Source of the DNA: Megasphaera elsdenii
GTDB taxonomy: Bacteria > Bacillota > Negativicutes > Veillonellales > Megasphaeraceae
Direction: 5' to 3'
Assembly (NCBI RefSeq): GCF_020539865.1
Contig: NZ_JAJBQV010000018.1
Span: forward strand, 1 to 53,816
DNA: 53,816 nt
In this document: piece by piece, positions 35,134 to 42,941 of the stretch
Numbering within the stretch: position 1 is the first letter of the stretch
Layout of the letters: every line of letters starts with the position of its first letter
The notes under the pieces: generated by a model
What the model was told of the DNA's origin: nothing
What the model saw: the letters and a program-made list of their open reading frames with translations, nothing else
Databases searched by the model: none
Translations under genes and position numbers: made by a program

Positions 35134-36715
35134 GGGTTGTCTCTCCTTTGTCGGCCAGCACTTCCGGGCTTCCGATAGTCAGACCGTATTTTTCAATCAT
35201 CTTCTGTTCGTACGCCAGCTGTTCCAGATTTTCTTCCAGGTCCGTGCCTGTCAGCTCAGCCGCTTCTCGTTCTCGTGTGCTCAGGCCGTATGTCGTCCGC
35301 AAGGCGCTGCCGTTGACATCTTTTACCGGGTCAAGTATCGTCATGGTCGGCCCGTACCAATCGGCGTTGCACCAACATTTCCGAATCAATGGATCCGTGA
35401 AGAACCCCGGTGCTTTGACTCGTCCGATGGCAATGGCTTCGGCCAGCCACATTTCATAGACAGGCTGGCAAAAATCGCGGGCGAACCAAATGCGCCGACG
35501 CTTATATTCTTCCCAGGCTTGCAACATGGCGGCACGGGATGCCGAATAGGATGACGTGAAATGCTTCATCAGGACTTCGTAAGGCTGGCCGATGGCACTG
35601 CCTACCATTTCCAAGAGCTTCGTCGTGAAGGCGTCAAACGTCGACATGCTACGAGACGCATCAACGCTTTTGACATCGACGCCACGAGGAAGGGCATTGA
35701 TGGTCCCAGGCCCTAATGCGTATTCGTCCGGGTCGATGACGGGGCCGCCCTGGGGGGCAATGGTCTTGCCGATGAAGTCATTCAGCGTGCCGCCAGATGT
35801 CTGGGACTCTGTGAAAAACAGCGAGAAAAAGGACTTGACAATGGCAGCTGTCAGCTCGGCCGTCGTATAACGGCTGACTTGTTTCAGCGTCTCAATGACA
35901 GGGGATAAATACGGCGCTCCCCGATATTGTTCCGGCCGCTGGTCATTGCTGGTCTGTATGATGTTTGGCATGCCGCAAATGTCGCCCCATGCTTTGACGC
36001 GGGTCCAGGTGGCAATCGTCCCTATATCTACCGGGTCGCCAGGTACTTTGTTCGATACCCAATAGGCGGCGACGGCTCCATCCGGGTCGATTTCTACGCC
36101 GGATATGATTTTGTTCCCCGGTGTGGGCGCCGTCATTTCTACGGCATACGGCCCGGTAATGCCATAGTAGTCCCGACCATAGGGATTGCTTACCCGGTTG
36201 CCTTCTAGGAGTTGCAGGCGCAAGCTGTACGGCATATCCGCTGTCGGCGGCCGGCGCTTGAACAGGCAAAAGGCATCGCCATCCACGAGATAGCCCGTAT
36301 AGTTGATGTCCTGCATGTCGTAAAAATTATTGCGCCTTGTCAGATCGCACTGTGTCGAGCTGGCCCACAAGTCAAATTCCTGAGCTACATGGCGTGACCA
36401 TTCCCGGGACTCATCAGCCGTCATCCCTAACAGCTTGTACTTGGGGCGCGGAAACAGATGCAACCCCGCCCCGATGGTGTGCAGTGAACTGGTCATGATC
36501 GCCGCTGCCCCGATGGGCGTATTGATGGACTGGTCGGCGCTGCGGTTGCGCAACGTATACAGATTGGCGTTTACGTCTGATTTTGCGGAATATTTTCGCG
36601 GATTGTAGGCTTTTAGAATATTGCTTTCGTGCGAAGCCCCGCCGTTTGAATAACCGCTGTTCTGGATTGTCGGCGTCCGCGCCTTTTGTCGTGACCGTTT
36701 ATTTCGTTTTGCCAT
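35123..36715 (-). CDS. Portal protein (lambda gpB family)
   Basis: 530 residues of the lambda-type portal family. NAGLYTLRNRS-like opening (LYTLRNRSADQSINTPIGAA), DGDAFCLFKRRP, VIETLKQVSRYTTAELTAAI, FTSSYSASRAAMLQAWEEYK. It forms the dodecameric ring through which DNA is packaged. It overlaps the protease gene by 11 bases. Confidence 0.93.
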   Translation of the reverse strand: MAKRNKRSRQKARTPTIQNSGYSNGGASHESNILKAYNPRKYSAKSDVNANLYTLRNRSADQSINTPIGAAAIMTSSLHTIGAGLHLFPRPKYKLLGMTADESREWSRHVAQEFDLWASSTQCDLTRRNNFYDMQDINYTGYLVDGDAFCLFKRRPPTADMPYSLRLQLLEGNRVSNPYGRDYYGITGPYAVEMTAPTPGNKIISGVEIDPDGAVAAYWVSNKVPGDPVDIGTIATWTRVKAWGDICGMPNIIQTSNDQRPEQYRGAPYLSPVIETLKQVSRYTTAELTAAIVKSFFSLFFTESQTSGGTLNDFIGKTIAPQGGPVIDPDEYALGPGTINALPRGVDVKSVDASRSMSTFDAFTTKLLEMVGSAIGQPYEVLMKHFTSSYSASRAAMLQAWEEYKRRRIWFARDFCQPVYEMWLAEAIAIGRVKAPGFFTDPLIRKCWCNADWYGPTMTILDPVKDVNGSALRTTYGLSTREREAAELTGTDLEENLEQLAYEQKMIEKYGLTIGSPEVLADKGETTHEE

Positions 36716-36727
36716 GGTCGGCCCTCC

Positions 36728-36946
36728 TTAATCGAAAAATACAATGCGCTTCCCGCGCCCTTTCCCTGGCGTTTCGCTGTCATCCAGCGTCGCCCCGCTG
36801 GCAATCAGGTTGTCGATGGCAACACGGATGCTGGATAAGTCTGCCCTTGTCAGAGTCCGGTTGCCGATAGTATACGACTGTCCCATCAAAACGGCCTTCT
36901 CGGCTTCTACATACCGGGCCAGTCGTTCATTTTGCAGTTTACTCAT
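36728..36946 (-). CDS. Head-tail joining protein gpW family
   Basis: 72 residues; start at 36946 set by TAGGAGGAAGC. RLARYVEAEKAVLMGQSYTI, then LTRADLSSIRVAIDNLIASG is the gpW helical hairpin. It lies between terminase large subunit and portal exactly as W does in lambda. Confidence 0.8.
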   Translation of the reverse strand: MSKLQNERLARYVEAEKAVLMGQSYTIGNRTLTRADLSSIRVAIDNLIASGATLDDSETPGKGRGKRIVFFD

Positions 36947-36954
36947 GCTTCCTC

Positions 36955-38865
36955 CTACCAAATGTTCGTCTGTTTGCTGACCCGTCGTTTTCTTGCGGGC
37001 TTAGGTTGTTCTTTTCTGACGGCCGCTTCCTTCGCCGGCTGTTTCATGATAGCTTGTAGTTCATCCCAGTGCGGATTGACCGACAACATACATCCCAGAT
37101 TGTAGACACGAAGATCCAGAGGTTCGTTTCGGACACCTGTTGTCGTTTGCCATACCTCCCGGATAACGCCGTTTTTCTTGACTTTCGTCTTATGTTCGGA
37201 TATAAGTCCCTTGAAATAAAGTTCGTCATATCCTCGGTTATCCAGGCCGTCGCTGTCTTCATTCAACGGGAAATGCATGTATTGAGGCCCTGGGGCTTTA
37301 ATGGCCAGGCGATTCATTACCTGCTGTTTGCCATCGTCTACGCCGAGGATGACCAGCGGTATCGGCGTCCCCGATGCCTTCCCGATTTTGTAGTTCAACG
37401 GTATGCCCGGCATGTTGCTGTACCCTTTGATAGCGAACCGTTGTTTAGCGAAATTCGTTTCACAATAGCGATAGACATGGCCGGTATAATGACCGCCGGA
37501 GTCGATGAAGGTGCGGACGATTTTCAGCCCGGTTCCGTTTTTGAACCGGTACACGTGTTCGAGGATGGTGTCCAATTCTTCCCAGGTTGATTCCTGGTCT
37601 GGACGACCTAAAATAACGCCCTTGCGGATACCCCACGACTCTTCACCGGCTCCCCAACCACATACTTCATATTCCAGTCGGTTGTCCTGGGTATCGACGG
37701 CTGCTGTCAATAACAGCACGCCATCGGGCAACTCCGCTCCATACGATTCGCGGCGCCTGACGAAAATCGTTTCGTCATCGAACGCCCCTGGCTGTCGATA
37801 GCTTTCGCCGAACCGCGTGTTGACCACAACCTGTTCGCGCGTCGGGTCTCCTTTGGCTTCCAGCCATTCCCGCATGATTTCATTCCAGCTGGTCCAGGGA
37901 GAAGTGAAAGCATTGATGAAAAAGGAACGGATACCATTCGACCGGGCCTTTGGATTCTGTGCTCGATAGCCTTGAACAGCGTTCTTCATTTGCCGTTCCG
38001 TGAATTCATAGCCACATGCCGGGCATCTCCATTTTACGTGATGTACAATAGCATGCCGTTCGCCCCGGTCATCTTTGTATGTCTCTGCATCGGTTTCCAT
38101 GTCGAGATACCGGAGCAGATGCCATTCCCCGCAATTAGGGCATTGATGCTGCCATTCTTCCTGCGTGCCGGCGATGTATTCCGCATCAATCCGGCTGCTT
38201 CCCTCGGTTGTCGGCGTCGAAAACAGCCCCATGACCCGATTCCAGAAAGTCGTCATTCGTTTGGCTGCCAGGTCTACCGGGTCGCCTTCGGTTCCAGCCG
38301 AATCGGGAAATCGGTCCACCTCGTCGGCCAGCAGAATCCGTATCGGACGGCTGGCCAGTCCGGCTGGGCTGTTAGCTCCACACATGACCAGTCGTCCGCC
38401 TGGGAAGAATTTCGACAGAATCGTATTATTTCCATCCCTGGTTTTAGCCGTCTTATCCCCGGCCCGCTTCACATCGTAGAACAACGAACTCAATACGGGC
38501 GTGTCGCGGATCATGGGAGCAATACGTGATTTGGAATAATCCTGGGCCATGTCTACTGTCGGCTGTATCATCATGATGGAAGCCGGGTCCAGGTGGGCAA
38601 AGCGCCCGATGACGTTGTTCATGATGTCTGATTTACCGATCTGCGCCGCTGACTTGACGACGACGCGATGTACGCCGGGTTCTGTGAAGGCATCCATGAT
38701 GGCCCGTTGGTACTCGGCCCGTTCCGTCCGCCATTTGCCCGGCTCTGACGAAACGCCGGCCGACAAATAGCGGTATGTATCCGCCCATTCGCTGACAGAC
38801 GTCTTCGGCAGCGGTTTCAAGCCGTGTCGGGAAATATATTGCCACAATTCTTTCGCTGACTTCAT
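36955..38865 (-). CDS. Terminase large subunit (lambda gpA family)
   Basis: 636 residues. ATPase part: VHRVVVKSAAQIGKSDIMNN (Walker A-like) near residue 75 and ILLADEVDRFPDSAG (Walker B) near 185. A zinc-finger-like CPNCGEWHLL ... WRCPACGYEF lies near 240-300. The nuclease part has LLTAAVDTQDNRLEYEVCGW and TFIDSGGHYTGHVY acidic residues. It cuts concatemers at cos and pumps DNA. Overlaps the small subunit by four bases. Confidence 0.95.
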   Translation of the reverse strand: MKSAKELWQYISRHGLKPLPKTSVSEWADTYRYLSAGVSSEPGKWRTERAEYQRAIMDAFTEPGVHRVVVKSAAQIGKSDIMNNVIGRFAHLDPASIMMIQPTVDMAQDYSKSRIAPMIRDTPVLSSLFYDVKRAGDKTAKTRDGNNTILSKFFPGGRLVMCGANSPAGLASRPIRILLADEVDRFPDSAGTEGDPVDLAAKRMTTFWNRVMGLFSTPTTEGSSRIDAEYIAGTQEEWQHQCPNCGEWHLLRYLDMETDAETYKDDRGERHAIVHHVKWRCPACGYEFTERQMKNAVQGYRAQNPKARSNGIRSFFINAFTSPWTSWNEIMREWLEAKGDPTREQVVVNTRFGESYRQPGAFDDETIFVRRRESYGAELPDGVLLLTAAVDTQDNRLEYEVCGWGAGEESWGIRKGVILGRPDQESTWEELDTILEHVYRFKNGTGLKIVRTFIDSGGHYTGHVYRYCETNFAKQRFAIKGYSNMPGIPLNYKIGKASGTPIPLVILGVDDGKQQVMNRLAIKAPGPQYMHFPLNEDSDGLDNRGYDELYFKGLISEHKTKVKKNGVIREVWQTTTGVRNEPLDLRVYNLGCMLSVNPHWDELQAIMKQPAKEAAVRKEQPKPARKRRVSKQTNIW

Positions 38866-39380
38866 GGCTCGTCCTCCTCTTCTACTTCTTCATCGGTGAA
38901 GAGATCCGGACTGTATTCACTCAGCTCAGATAGCTTTTCTTCCAATTCTTTCGTCAATCTGGCGTAAATTTCTTCTTTGGTTTTCCCTTCCAGTTGTGGC
39001 GCCAGTTTTGTCGGCAGTCCCAACAGTTGCGTCCTCAAGTTAGACAACATTTCTGTCATAACTAATTCGACCGTTTTGGCACTGTATACACGGTGTTCCA
39101 TCTTGGCCAGGCGTAATTCAGCGATTTCCCGCTTCGTCTTTTCATGCCGGGCTTTTTCGGTCATATAGTCTATGTCTTCATCGCCGCCGCTTCCTTTGGT
39201 GGCGTCTTTGTAATTGAGGATGGATTGTACCAAAAAGACGCCGCCACTCTTGTCTTTTTCATCGCGAATGACGACGCCTTCCTGGATTAACTGAGAGATT
39301 CTAGGAGGGGTTAAGCCGATTGCGTCGGCCAGCGAACGCTGAGTAACCGTGATTTCACGGGCTTTCCCGCGTACTTTCAT
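38862..39380 (-). CDS. Terminase small subunit (Nu1-like)
   Basis: 172 residues. An N-terminal winged helix-turn-helix (VTQRSLADAIGLTPPRISQL) typical of Nu1-type cos binding, a helical middle (KARHEKTKREIAELRLAKME) and an acidic tail (FTDEEVEEEDEP). It recognises cos, which should lie just upstream. Confidence 0.85.
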   Translation of the reverse strand: MKVRGKAREITVTQRSLADAIGLTPPRISQLIQEGVVIRDEKDKSGGVFLVQSILNYKDATKGSGGDEDIDYMTEKARHEKTKREIAELRLAKMEHRVYSAKTVELVMTEMLSNLRTQLLGLPTKLAPQLEGKTKEEIYARLTKELEEKLSELSEYSPDLFTDEEVEEEDEP

Positions 39381-39523
39381 GACGCCCTCCCTCCTCTCTG
39401 ACTTAACATTTTGATTTGTTTATGCGGACGCATGAGCTATATAAATAAATCATACCCCGCTTCACATAAAACCATTTGAAAATATAAATTAAGGGCTGAA
39501 TTTTACTAAAATCTAGTTTTCTT

Positions 39524-39542
39524 TCGGGCGCCGCGGTCTCGC
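39524..39542. other. Candidate cos site
   Basis: CGGGCGCCGCGGTCTCGC stands out as a GC-rich island in an A/T-rich stretch, about 145 bases upstream of the Nu1-like gene. Its partly symmetric core (CCGCGG) and look resemble the lambda cosN (GGGCGGCGACCTCGC). The similarity is by eye only. Confidence 0.4.
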
Positions 39543-39630
39543 AAGGCTTTTGTTAACCCAAAAGAACCTAGTCGAAAAAAATCCAGAAATAAAAATTTCC
39601 GGACTCATCGAATCAAAAATCTTATTTTCC

Positions 39631-39762
39631 TCAAGTTGACCAGAAACCTTCGCAAAACCTTTCTGTTTTGTATCCAGTGTCACCGATGCGCACAGCATAC
39701 AGGCAAGGTACATCCTGTGCATCGACCCATGGCGCATGGCTGCTGTCCGGGTAGTACAACAC
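39631..39762 (-). CDS. Possible 43-codon open frame in the leader
   Basis: From a GTG at 39762 the minus strand reads LYYPDSSHAPWVDAQDVPCL then YAVRIGDTGYKTERFCEGF, which looks protein-like. The start codon lies inside the arm of the perfect hairpin and has no separated Shine-Dalgarno sequence, so translation would be poor or regulated. It could also be an accident of an untranslated region. Confidence 0.3.
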   Translation of the reverse strand: MLYYPDSSHAPWVDAQDVPCLYAVRIGDTGYKTERFCEGFWST

Positions 39763-39786
39763 CCCGTCTTTGTGGACGGGGTGTTG
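39757..39786. repeat. Perfect 12-bp inverted repeat, 6-base loop
   Basis: CAACACCCCGTC, a six-base loop, then GACGGGGTGTTG. There is no T-run on either side, so it is not a classical terminator. Possible roles are an antitermination/RNA-stability hairpin of the late transcript or a terminase-associated site. Confidence 0.75.
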
Positions 39787-39863
39787 CTCCTTGCGTGTCT
39801 ATCTATTCTTGAGGGGTGAAAACAATCATGTGCTCTACGCCATTTCCATTGCTTCACATATAC

Positions 39864-39910
39864 ACTATACCACAGGTCCAACGTGAACTACCATGAACTA
39901 GCATGAACTA
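39864..39910 (-). promoter_or_regulatory. Activator-type late promoter with three tandem 10-bp repeats
   Basis: Three exact-period repeats on the minus strand, TAGTTCATGC, TAGTTCATGG, TAGTTCACGT (39881-39910), are followed 11 bases later by a TATAGT -10 box (39864-39869). The -35 position falls inside the last repeats and does not match TTGACA. Repeats spaced one helical turn apart over a poor -35 are typical of activator-dependent promoters. The promoter would drive terminase and all late genes. The repeats overlap the 3' end of the ArpU-like gene. Confidence 0.55.
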
Positions 39911-40341
39911 ATTTTATTTTTTTTGAAGATTTTGTCGAATTCTTCCAGCGCCTGGGTACGCAGTCCGTTTCCCTTTCGTCGAAGCCAGCTGACTGAGCAG
40001 ATTCCTTCGCAGGCTTTTTCCCAGGTTTCGTGCCACAAATAATGCCGCTTCATTATCGCCTGCATCCGTTCGTCATCCATACATTCGACGAGCTTCTTGA
40101 ATTCCCACGGGCGGTTTACGGTCTGAAGGTACTCACGTAACATTTTGTCGCGCTTATCCAGAAAACCGATAATCCGGTCTTCCATCGCATTCCGCCCATT
40201 CCCGCCGCTAACTCGCGGCTTTTCATAATCAATGGCATTCAATGCCAGCAAGTCGTGTTGGATCTGACTGATTTCTTTCAGCAGCATGTTGGCTTTTTCT
40301 TCCGACTCATAGACCAGTTTGAGATACTCTGTGCTTGTCAC
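39898..40341 (-). CDS. ArpU/sigma-70-region-4-like late transcription regulator
   Basis: 147 residues. The N-terminal half is helical (ESEEKANMLLKEISQIQHDL); the C-terminal half (MKRHYLWHETWEKACEGICS, then WLRRKGNGLRTQALEEFDKI) has the layout of DUF1492/ArpU-type phage regulators, with a region-4-like helix-turn-helix at 100-135. Such proteins switch on late genes in Firmicutes phages, and this gene stands directly upstream of the late promoter repeats. Confidence 0.7.
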   Translation of the reverse strand: MTSTEYLKLVYESEEKANMLLKEISQIQHDLLALNAIDYEKPRVSGGNGRNAMEDRIIGFLDKRDKMLREYLQTVNRPWEFKKLVECMDDERMQAIMKRHYLWHETWEKACEGICSVSWLRRKGNGLRTQALEEFDKIFKKNKISSC

Positions 40342-40793
40342 GCTACCCCTCCCTTTAATTTCTGTGCCGGCGTTTCCGCTTCAATGTCCAGCGTCATCTG
40401 CGCCCGTTTTCCCTGGATGAATAATTCCGCTTCCTTCATGGCGCTTCGCACGGCATTGTCCAGCTCCATCCAAGCTCTAGCGTAAATCTTTTCCGTCTTG
40501 AATGTAGCGACTAATCCGTCATCACCGTGCATCGCTCCGGCTAATACGTAATTATCGACGCTGTTGTCCCGATTGTATTTAATTACGATGTCTTCAATCT
40601 CCCCGTCGCATACCGCGGCAAAGCAGGTATCCACATTGTCCATGACGTGAAAAATATTTTCCATGGCCTTGTATAATTCTGGCCGGGCCAGTTCTTTGCT
40701 TTTCAGCGTATATTCCCGCGGCACTTCTTTTTCGTTTTCGATGTATCCGATTCGGACAACATTACTGCTCACGTGAATCTTGTTGATAATCAT
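40338..40793 (-). CDS. Phage early protein of unknown function
   Basis: 151 residues, overlapping the next gene's start by four bases. NVDTCFAAVCDGEIEDIVIK, then KTEKIYARAWMELDNAVRSA. It shows no motif I recognise; the C-terminus KGKRAQMTL-like stretch is basic. Context is the early operon, between small regulators, suggesting a DNA-metabolism accessory. Confidence 0.55.
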   Translation of the reverse strand: MIINKIHVSSNVVRIGYIENEKEVPREYTLKSKELARPELYKAMENIFHVMDNVDTCFAAVCDGEIEDIVIKYNRDNSVDNYVLAGAMHGDDGLVATFKTEKIYARAWMELDNAVRSAMKEAELFIQGKRAQMTLDIEAETPAQKLKGGVA

Positions 40794-40984
40794 AACTTCA
40801 CCTTGCTTTCGATGAACGTAATGTGCACCTTGAATCCACAGATAGTCGCAATCTCTTCCAGCGCCCGCTTCAACAGCATCCGGCGTATACGATACCTGCG
40901 GTTCTTCCGCTTCTCCTGCCGCTTCTTCTCAACCCGGCTGATTGCTTTTTCCGCTGTCGGGTCTTGGTAGTGTTCACTGTTCAT
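40790..40984 (-). CDS. Small basic phage protein
   Basis: 64 residues, very rich in Lys/Arg (EKKRQEKRKNRRYRIRRMLL), so likely nucleic-acid binding. It overlaps the following gene by four bases. No family recognised. Confidence 0.5.
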   Translation of the reverse strand: MNSEHYQDPTAEKAISRVEKKRQEKRKNRRYRIRRMLLKRALEEIATICGFKVHITFIESKVKL

Positions 40985-40993
40985 TCGCCTCGC

Positions 40994-41185
40994 CTACTTT
41001 CCGAAAATCTTTTCCGACACTTCGTTCATGTCAATATCTTTCTCTATATGCTTCTTCGGTCGTCCTGCATGCTTCTTGGGCTTCACTGTCGTTTCCAGAT
41101 TGTCCACGATGCGGCCGCCCGTCAAAATGTCCAGAACTTTTTTCACGGATTCGTCGTCCCCGGTAATGCTGATATGCACTTCCAT
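40994..41185 (-). CDS. Small phage protein with AT-hook-like motif
   Basis: 63 residues. The start at 41185 follows TAGGAGGTGAGACG. MEVHISITGDDESVKKVLDI then a basic HAGRPKKH motif of the AT-hook type (GRP core). It may bind A/T-rich DNA. Unknown family. Confidence 0.55.
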   Translation of the reverse strand: MEVHISITGDDESVKKVLDILTGGRIVDNLETTVKPKKHAGRPKKHIEKDIDMNEVSEKIFGK

Positions 41186-41196
41186 CGTCTCACCTC

Positions 41197-41493
41197 CTAT
41201 TCCTTGCGCGCGCCTGCATCCCCGTAAAGGGTTCGTAAGTAGGCAACGCACTTCGTTCGTATTTCTGCCGCCCTGGCCCCGTGGTGGCGCTCGTAGTGGC
41301 ATCGCTCACAAAGCGTGACGGTTTTATTGATTTCATCCGACTTATAAATCCCGCACGGCTCATGGTGCATCTTTTCCCCGTCGTCGATGTAGCTCCCGCA
41401 GACGATGCACTTATACCCATCTCTTTCGTGTACGCTGTCGTTGAGCCGTTTTAGCTTGACTCCCCGGAGGCGTACTCTTTTTGTCTTTGCAAT
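41197..41493 (-). CDS. HNH endonuclease-like protein without a standard start codon
   Basis: A 98-codon frame reading KLKRLNDSVHERDGYKCIVC, then KMHHEPCGIYKSD, LCERCHYERHHG. The CxxC pair, HHE and CxxCH/RHH residues match a zinc-containing HNH nuclease of the type found in phage early or packaging regions. The frame opens after a TGA near 41510 and contains no ATG, GTG or TTG before the zinc motif; ATT at 41493, behind GGAGGG, is the best candidate. It overlaps the 3' end of the Rep gene (41411), so frameshifted translation from Rep is another option. Confidence 0.55.
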   Translation of the reverse strand: MAKTKRVRLRGVKLKRLNDSVHERDGYKCIVCGSYIDDGEKMHHEPCGIYKSDEINKTVTLCERCHYERHHGARAAEIRTKCVAYLRTLYGDAGARKE

Positions 41494-42253
41494 ATACGTC
41501 GCTATCCCTCCTCGTCATTTTTACTGTGATATGCCAGCCCGTCAATTCATTGAACGTACTGCTGGCTTCGATGAATTCATAGCCAGGATATAATTTCTCC
41601 CATACGTCCCGACAGTCTGTCTGCCCGGCCAGTTCTTCCAGCTTGCGGTACGTAAACGCCCAGTCTGTTTTCGTGACCTTCGGGTTTTCCAGATTCCGTG
41701 AACAAATATACGTGTTCTCAAATTTCTCTTTATCGCGGGCTTCCTTCATGATGTACTGACAGAGCCGCTGCATCAATTCTGCGTCGTCTATCCGCAACCG
41801 GCTGGCATTGCTCAGGCCGTTGCCCCAAACGTCTTCCAGCTCATTGCGGTCCAGGCCCCCGCTGATGATCATGTGAAAATGAATATTCGTTCCCTTTCGT
41901 TCAATGGCTCCCATATACTTTGCCGAGGGAAGCCCCGCTTTTTTACGCCGACGGTTCACGCGCTTGATGAAATTATGGAAGTCTTTCTTGGCATCCTTCA
42001 CGTTGTCCCGTTTGTGCAGCGTGTCATAGGTCAATGTCAAATAAACATCGTCTCCCGTAAAATTCGTTTTTACTTTCTGGCAGAATGTTCGCAATGCCTT
42101 CTTTTTATTTCGGCGTACTTGATCTGGCGAAGACAGGTTGACTTTCTTTTCTCTCATCTTCTTTCCACGTTTCCCCATATCGGGAACTTCAAACAAATCC
42201 GTTTCAAAATATCTTTTTCCGCAGAAATATTTCACATTACGAACAAACCCCAT
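41411..42253 (-). CDS. HUH-type rolling-circle replication initiator (Rep)
   Basis: 280 residues. VYLTLTYDTLHKRDNVKDAK is the first Rep motif, NIHFHMIISGG is the metal-binding HUH motif, and QYIMKEA supplies a catalytic Tyr-x-x-Lys about 55 residues later. These are the hallmarks of single-tyrosine HUH initiators, which nick one strand and stay bound. The protein is much shorter than P2 gpA (about 760) and closer in size to Microviridae or plasmid Reps. The start at 42253 follows GGAAGTGAGACC. It probably starts phage or plasmid replication. Confidence 0.75.
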   Translation of the reverse strand: MGFVRNVKYFCGKRYFETDLFEVPDMGKRGKKMREKKVNLSSPDQVRRNKKKALRTFCQKVKTNFTGDDVYLTLTYDTLHKRDNVKDAKKDFHNFIKRVNRRRKKAGLPSAKYMGAIERKGTNIHFHMIISGGLDRNELEDVWGNGLSNASRLRIDDAELMQRLCQYIMKEARDKEKFENTYICSRNLENPKVTKTDWAFTYRKLEELAGQTDCRDVWEKLYPGYEFIEASSTFNELTGWHITVKMTRRDSDVYCKDKKSTPPGSQAKTAQRQRTRKRWV

Positions 42254-42314
42254 GGTCTCACTTCCTTTCCCGGTGGCACTAAATATAACGCCTACTACAA
42301 GCCCCAATGGGCCA

Positions 42315-42381
42315 CAGGCCCATCACTTCCTTTATATACATATATATGGAAAAATGGAGACGCTCAAAATGAACGTTTCCA
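42315..42381. other. Two inverted repeats upstream of rep (candidate origin or terminator)
   Basis: A perfect TGGGCC ACA GGCCCA stands at about 42308-42322. Further right, ATGGAAACG and CGTCTCCAT pair (about 42348-42378) with a T-run on the minus strand (TTTTTCC). The second could terminate the upstream transcript; together they lie where a Rep nicking origin could be. Between them is an A/T stretch (TATATACATATATATGG). Confidence 0.4.
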
Positions 42382-42391
42382 TTGTCCCTTT

Positions 42392-42502
42392 TTAATTTAA
42401 GATGTGGGCCAGAATATAAATAAATCCGCCCCAAAATAAAAGACTGATGATAATCATGCCCCACCATACCATGGCCCTGAGTTCATAATCTGTTACGTGC
42501 AT
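42392..42502 (-). CDS. 36-residue single-span membrane protein
   Basis: MHVTDYELRAMVWWGMIIIS then LLFWGGFIYILAHIL. Its ATG overlaps the upstream stop (TGCACGTAA), so it would be translated by coupling. One hydrophobic helix covers most of the protein. The function is unknown; small early membrane proteins of phages often act in exclusion. Confidence 0.5.
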   Translation of the reverse strand: MHVTDYELRAMVWWGMIIISLLFWGGFIYILAHILN

Positions 42503-42930
42503 TGTGCTTTCCATTCCTTTCGTTCTTTGCTGTTCATCCACGTCGGATAGTCCATGTGGTGAAGTTTCGCCTGTTCAATATCGAGGCCCAACGGCGATAA
42601 CGGCTTCTTGAGTTTGCGCCGGGGTACAGGCTGTTCCTTCCCATTCCCATAGCGCATCTTTTCTTTCCACTGCTTATTCGCCTGCCGTGACAGCCGCTGT
42701 TTTTCTGTGTTCAAGATATTCTTGGCAATATTCCCACATTCACGGCTGCACACATATGGCGAGGTGTAGTGTTCCAGTGGCCGTCCACATACGATACACT
42801 TCTTTAGTTTCTTTCTTGTCTTCATACGCCGCCACTTGGTATATTCATCTAAGATGCGATGCCGGCATGATTCGCAATACTTTTCATTTCCCTTGGCCTG
42901 AAATTCCCGGCCACAGCAAGGACAAATCAT
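42493..42930 (-). CDS. Zinc-ribbon protein (two Cys-rich motifs)
   Basis: 145 residues; start at 42930 after AAGGGGTGGAACT. Two zinc-binding modules: MICPCCGREFQAKGNEKYCE followed by SC, and KKCIVCGRPLEHYTSPYVCS followed by RECG. The rest is basic (MKTRKKLKKC; RRKLKKPLSPLG). It probably binds nucleic acid. Similar double zinc-ribbon proteins occur near Rep and HNH genes in Firmicutes phages. Confidence 0.6.
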   Translation of the reverse strand: MICPCCGREFQAKGNEKYCESCRHRILDEYTKWRRMKTRKKLKKCIVCGRPLEHYTSPYVCSRECGNIAKNILNTEKQRLSRQANKQWKEKMRYGNGKEQPVPRRKLKKPLSPLGLDIEQAKLHHMDYPTWMNSKERKEWKAQCT

Positions 42931-42941
42931 AGTTCCACCCC

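Larger units (their letters stand above)
39381..39897. other. Untranslated late-operon leader and candidate packaging region
   Basis: About 500 bases without a convincing gene between terminase and the ArpU-like gene. It holds a GC-rich candidate cos site (39524-39542), a short open frame (39631-39762), a perfect hairpin (39757-39786) and a probable late promoter (39864-39910). Lambda-type phages place cos directly upstream of Nu1. Confidence 0.6.

Noticed and set aside
39513..39881. Minus-strand open frame of 122 codons between terminase and the ArpU-like gene
   Set aside because: Its start lies upstream of the probable -10 box, codon use is unlike neighbours, and no motif is visible. A different frame in the same place looks more protein-like.
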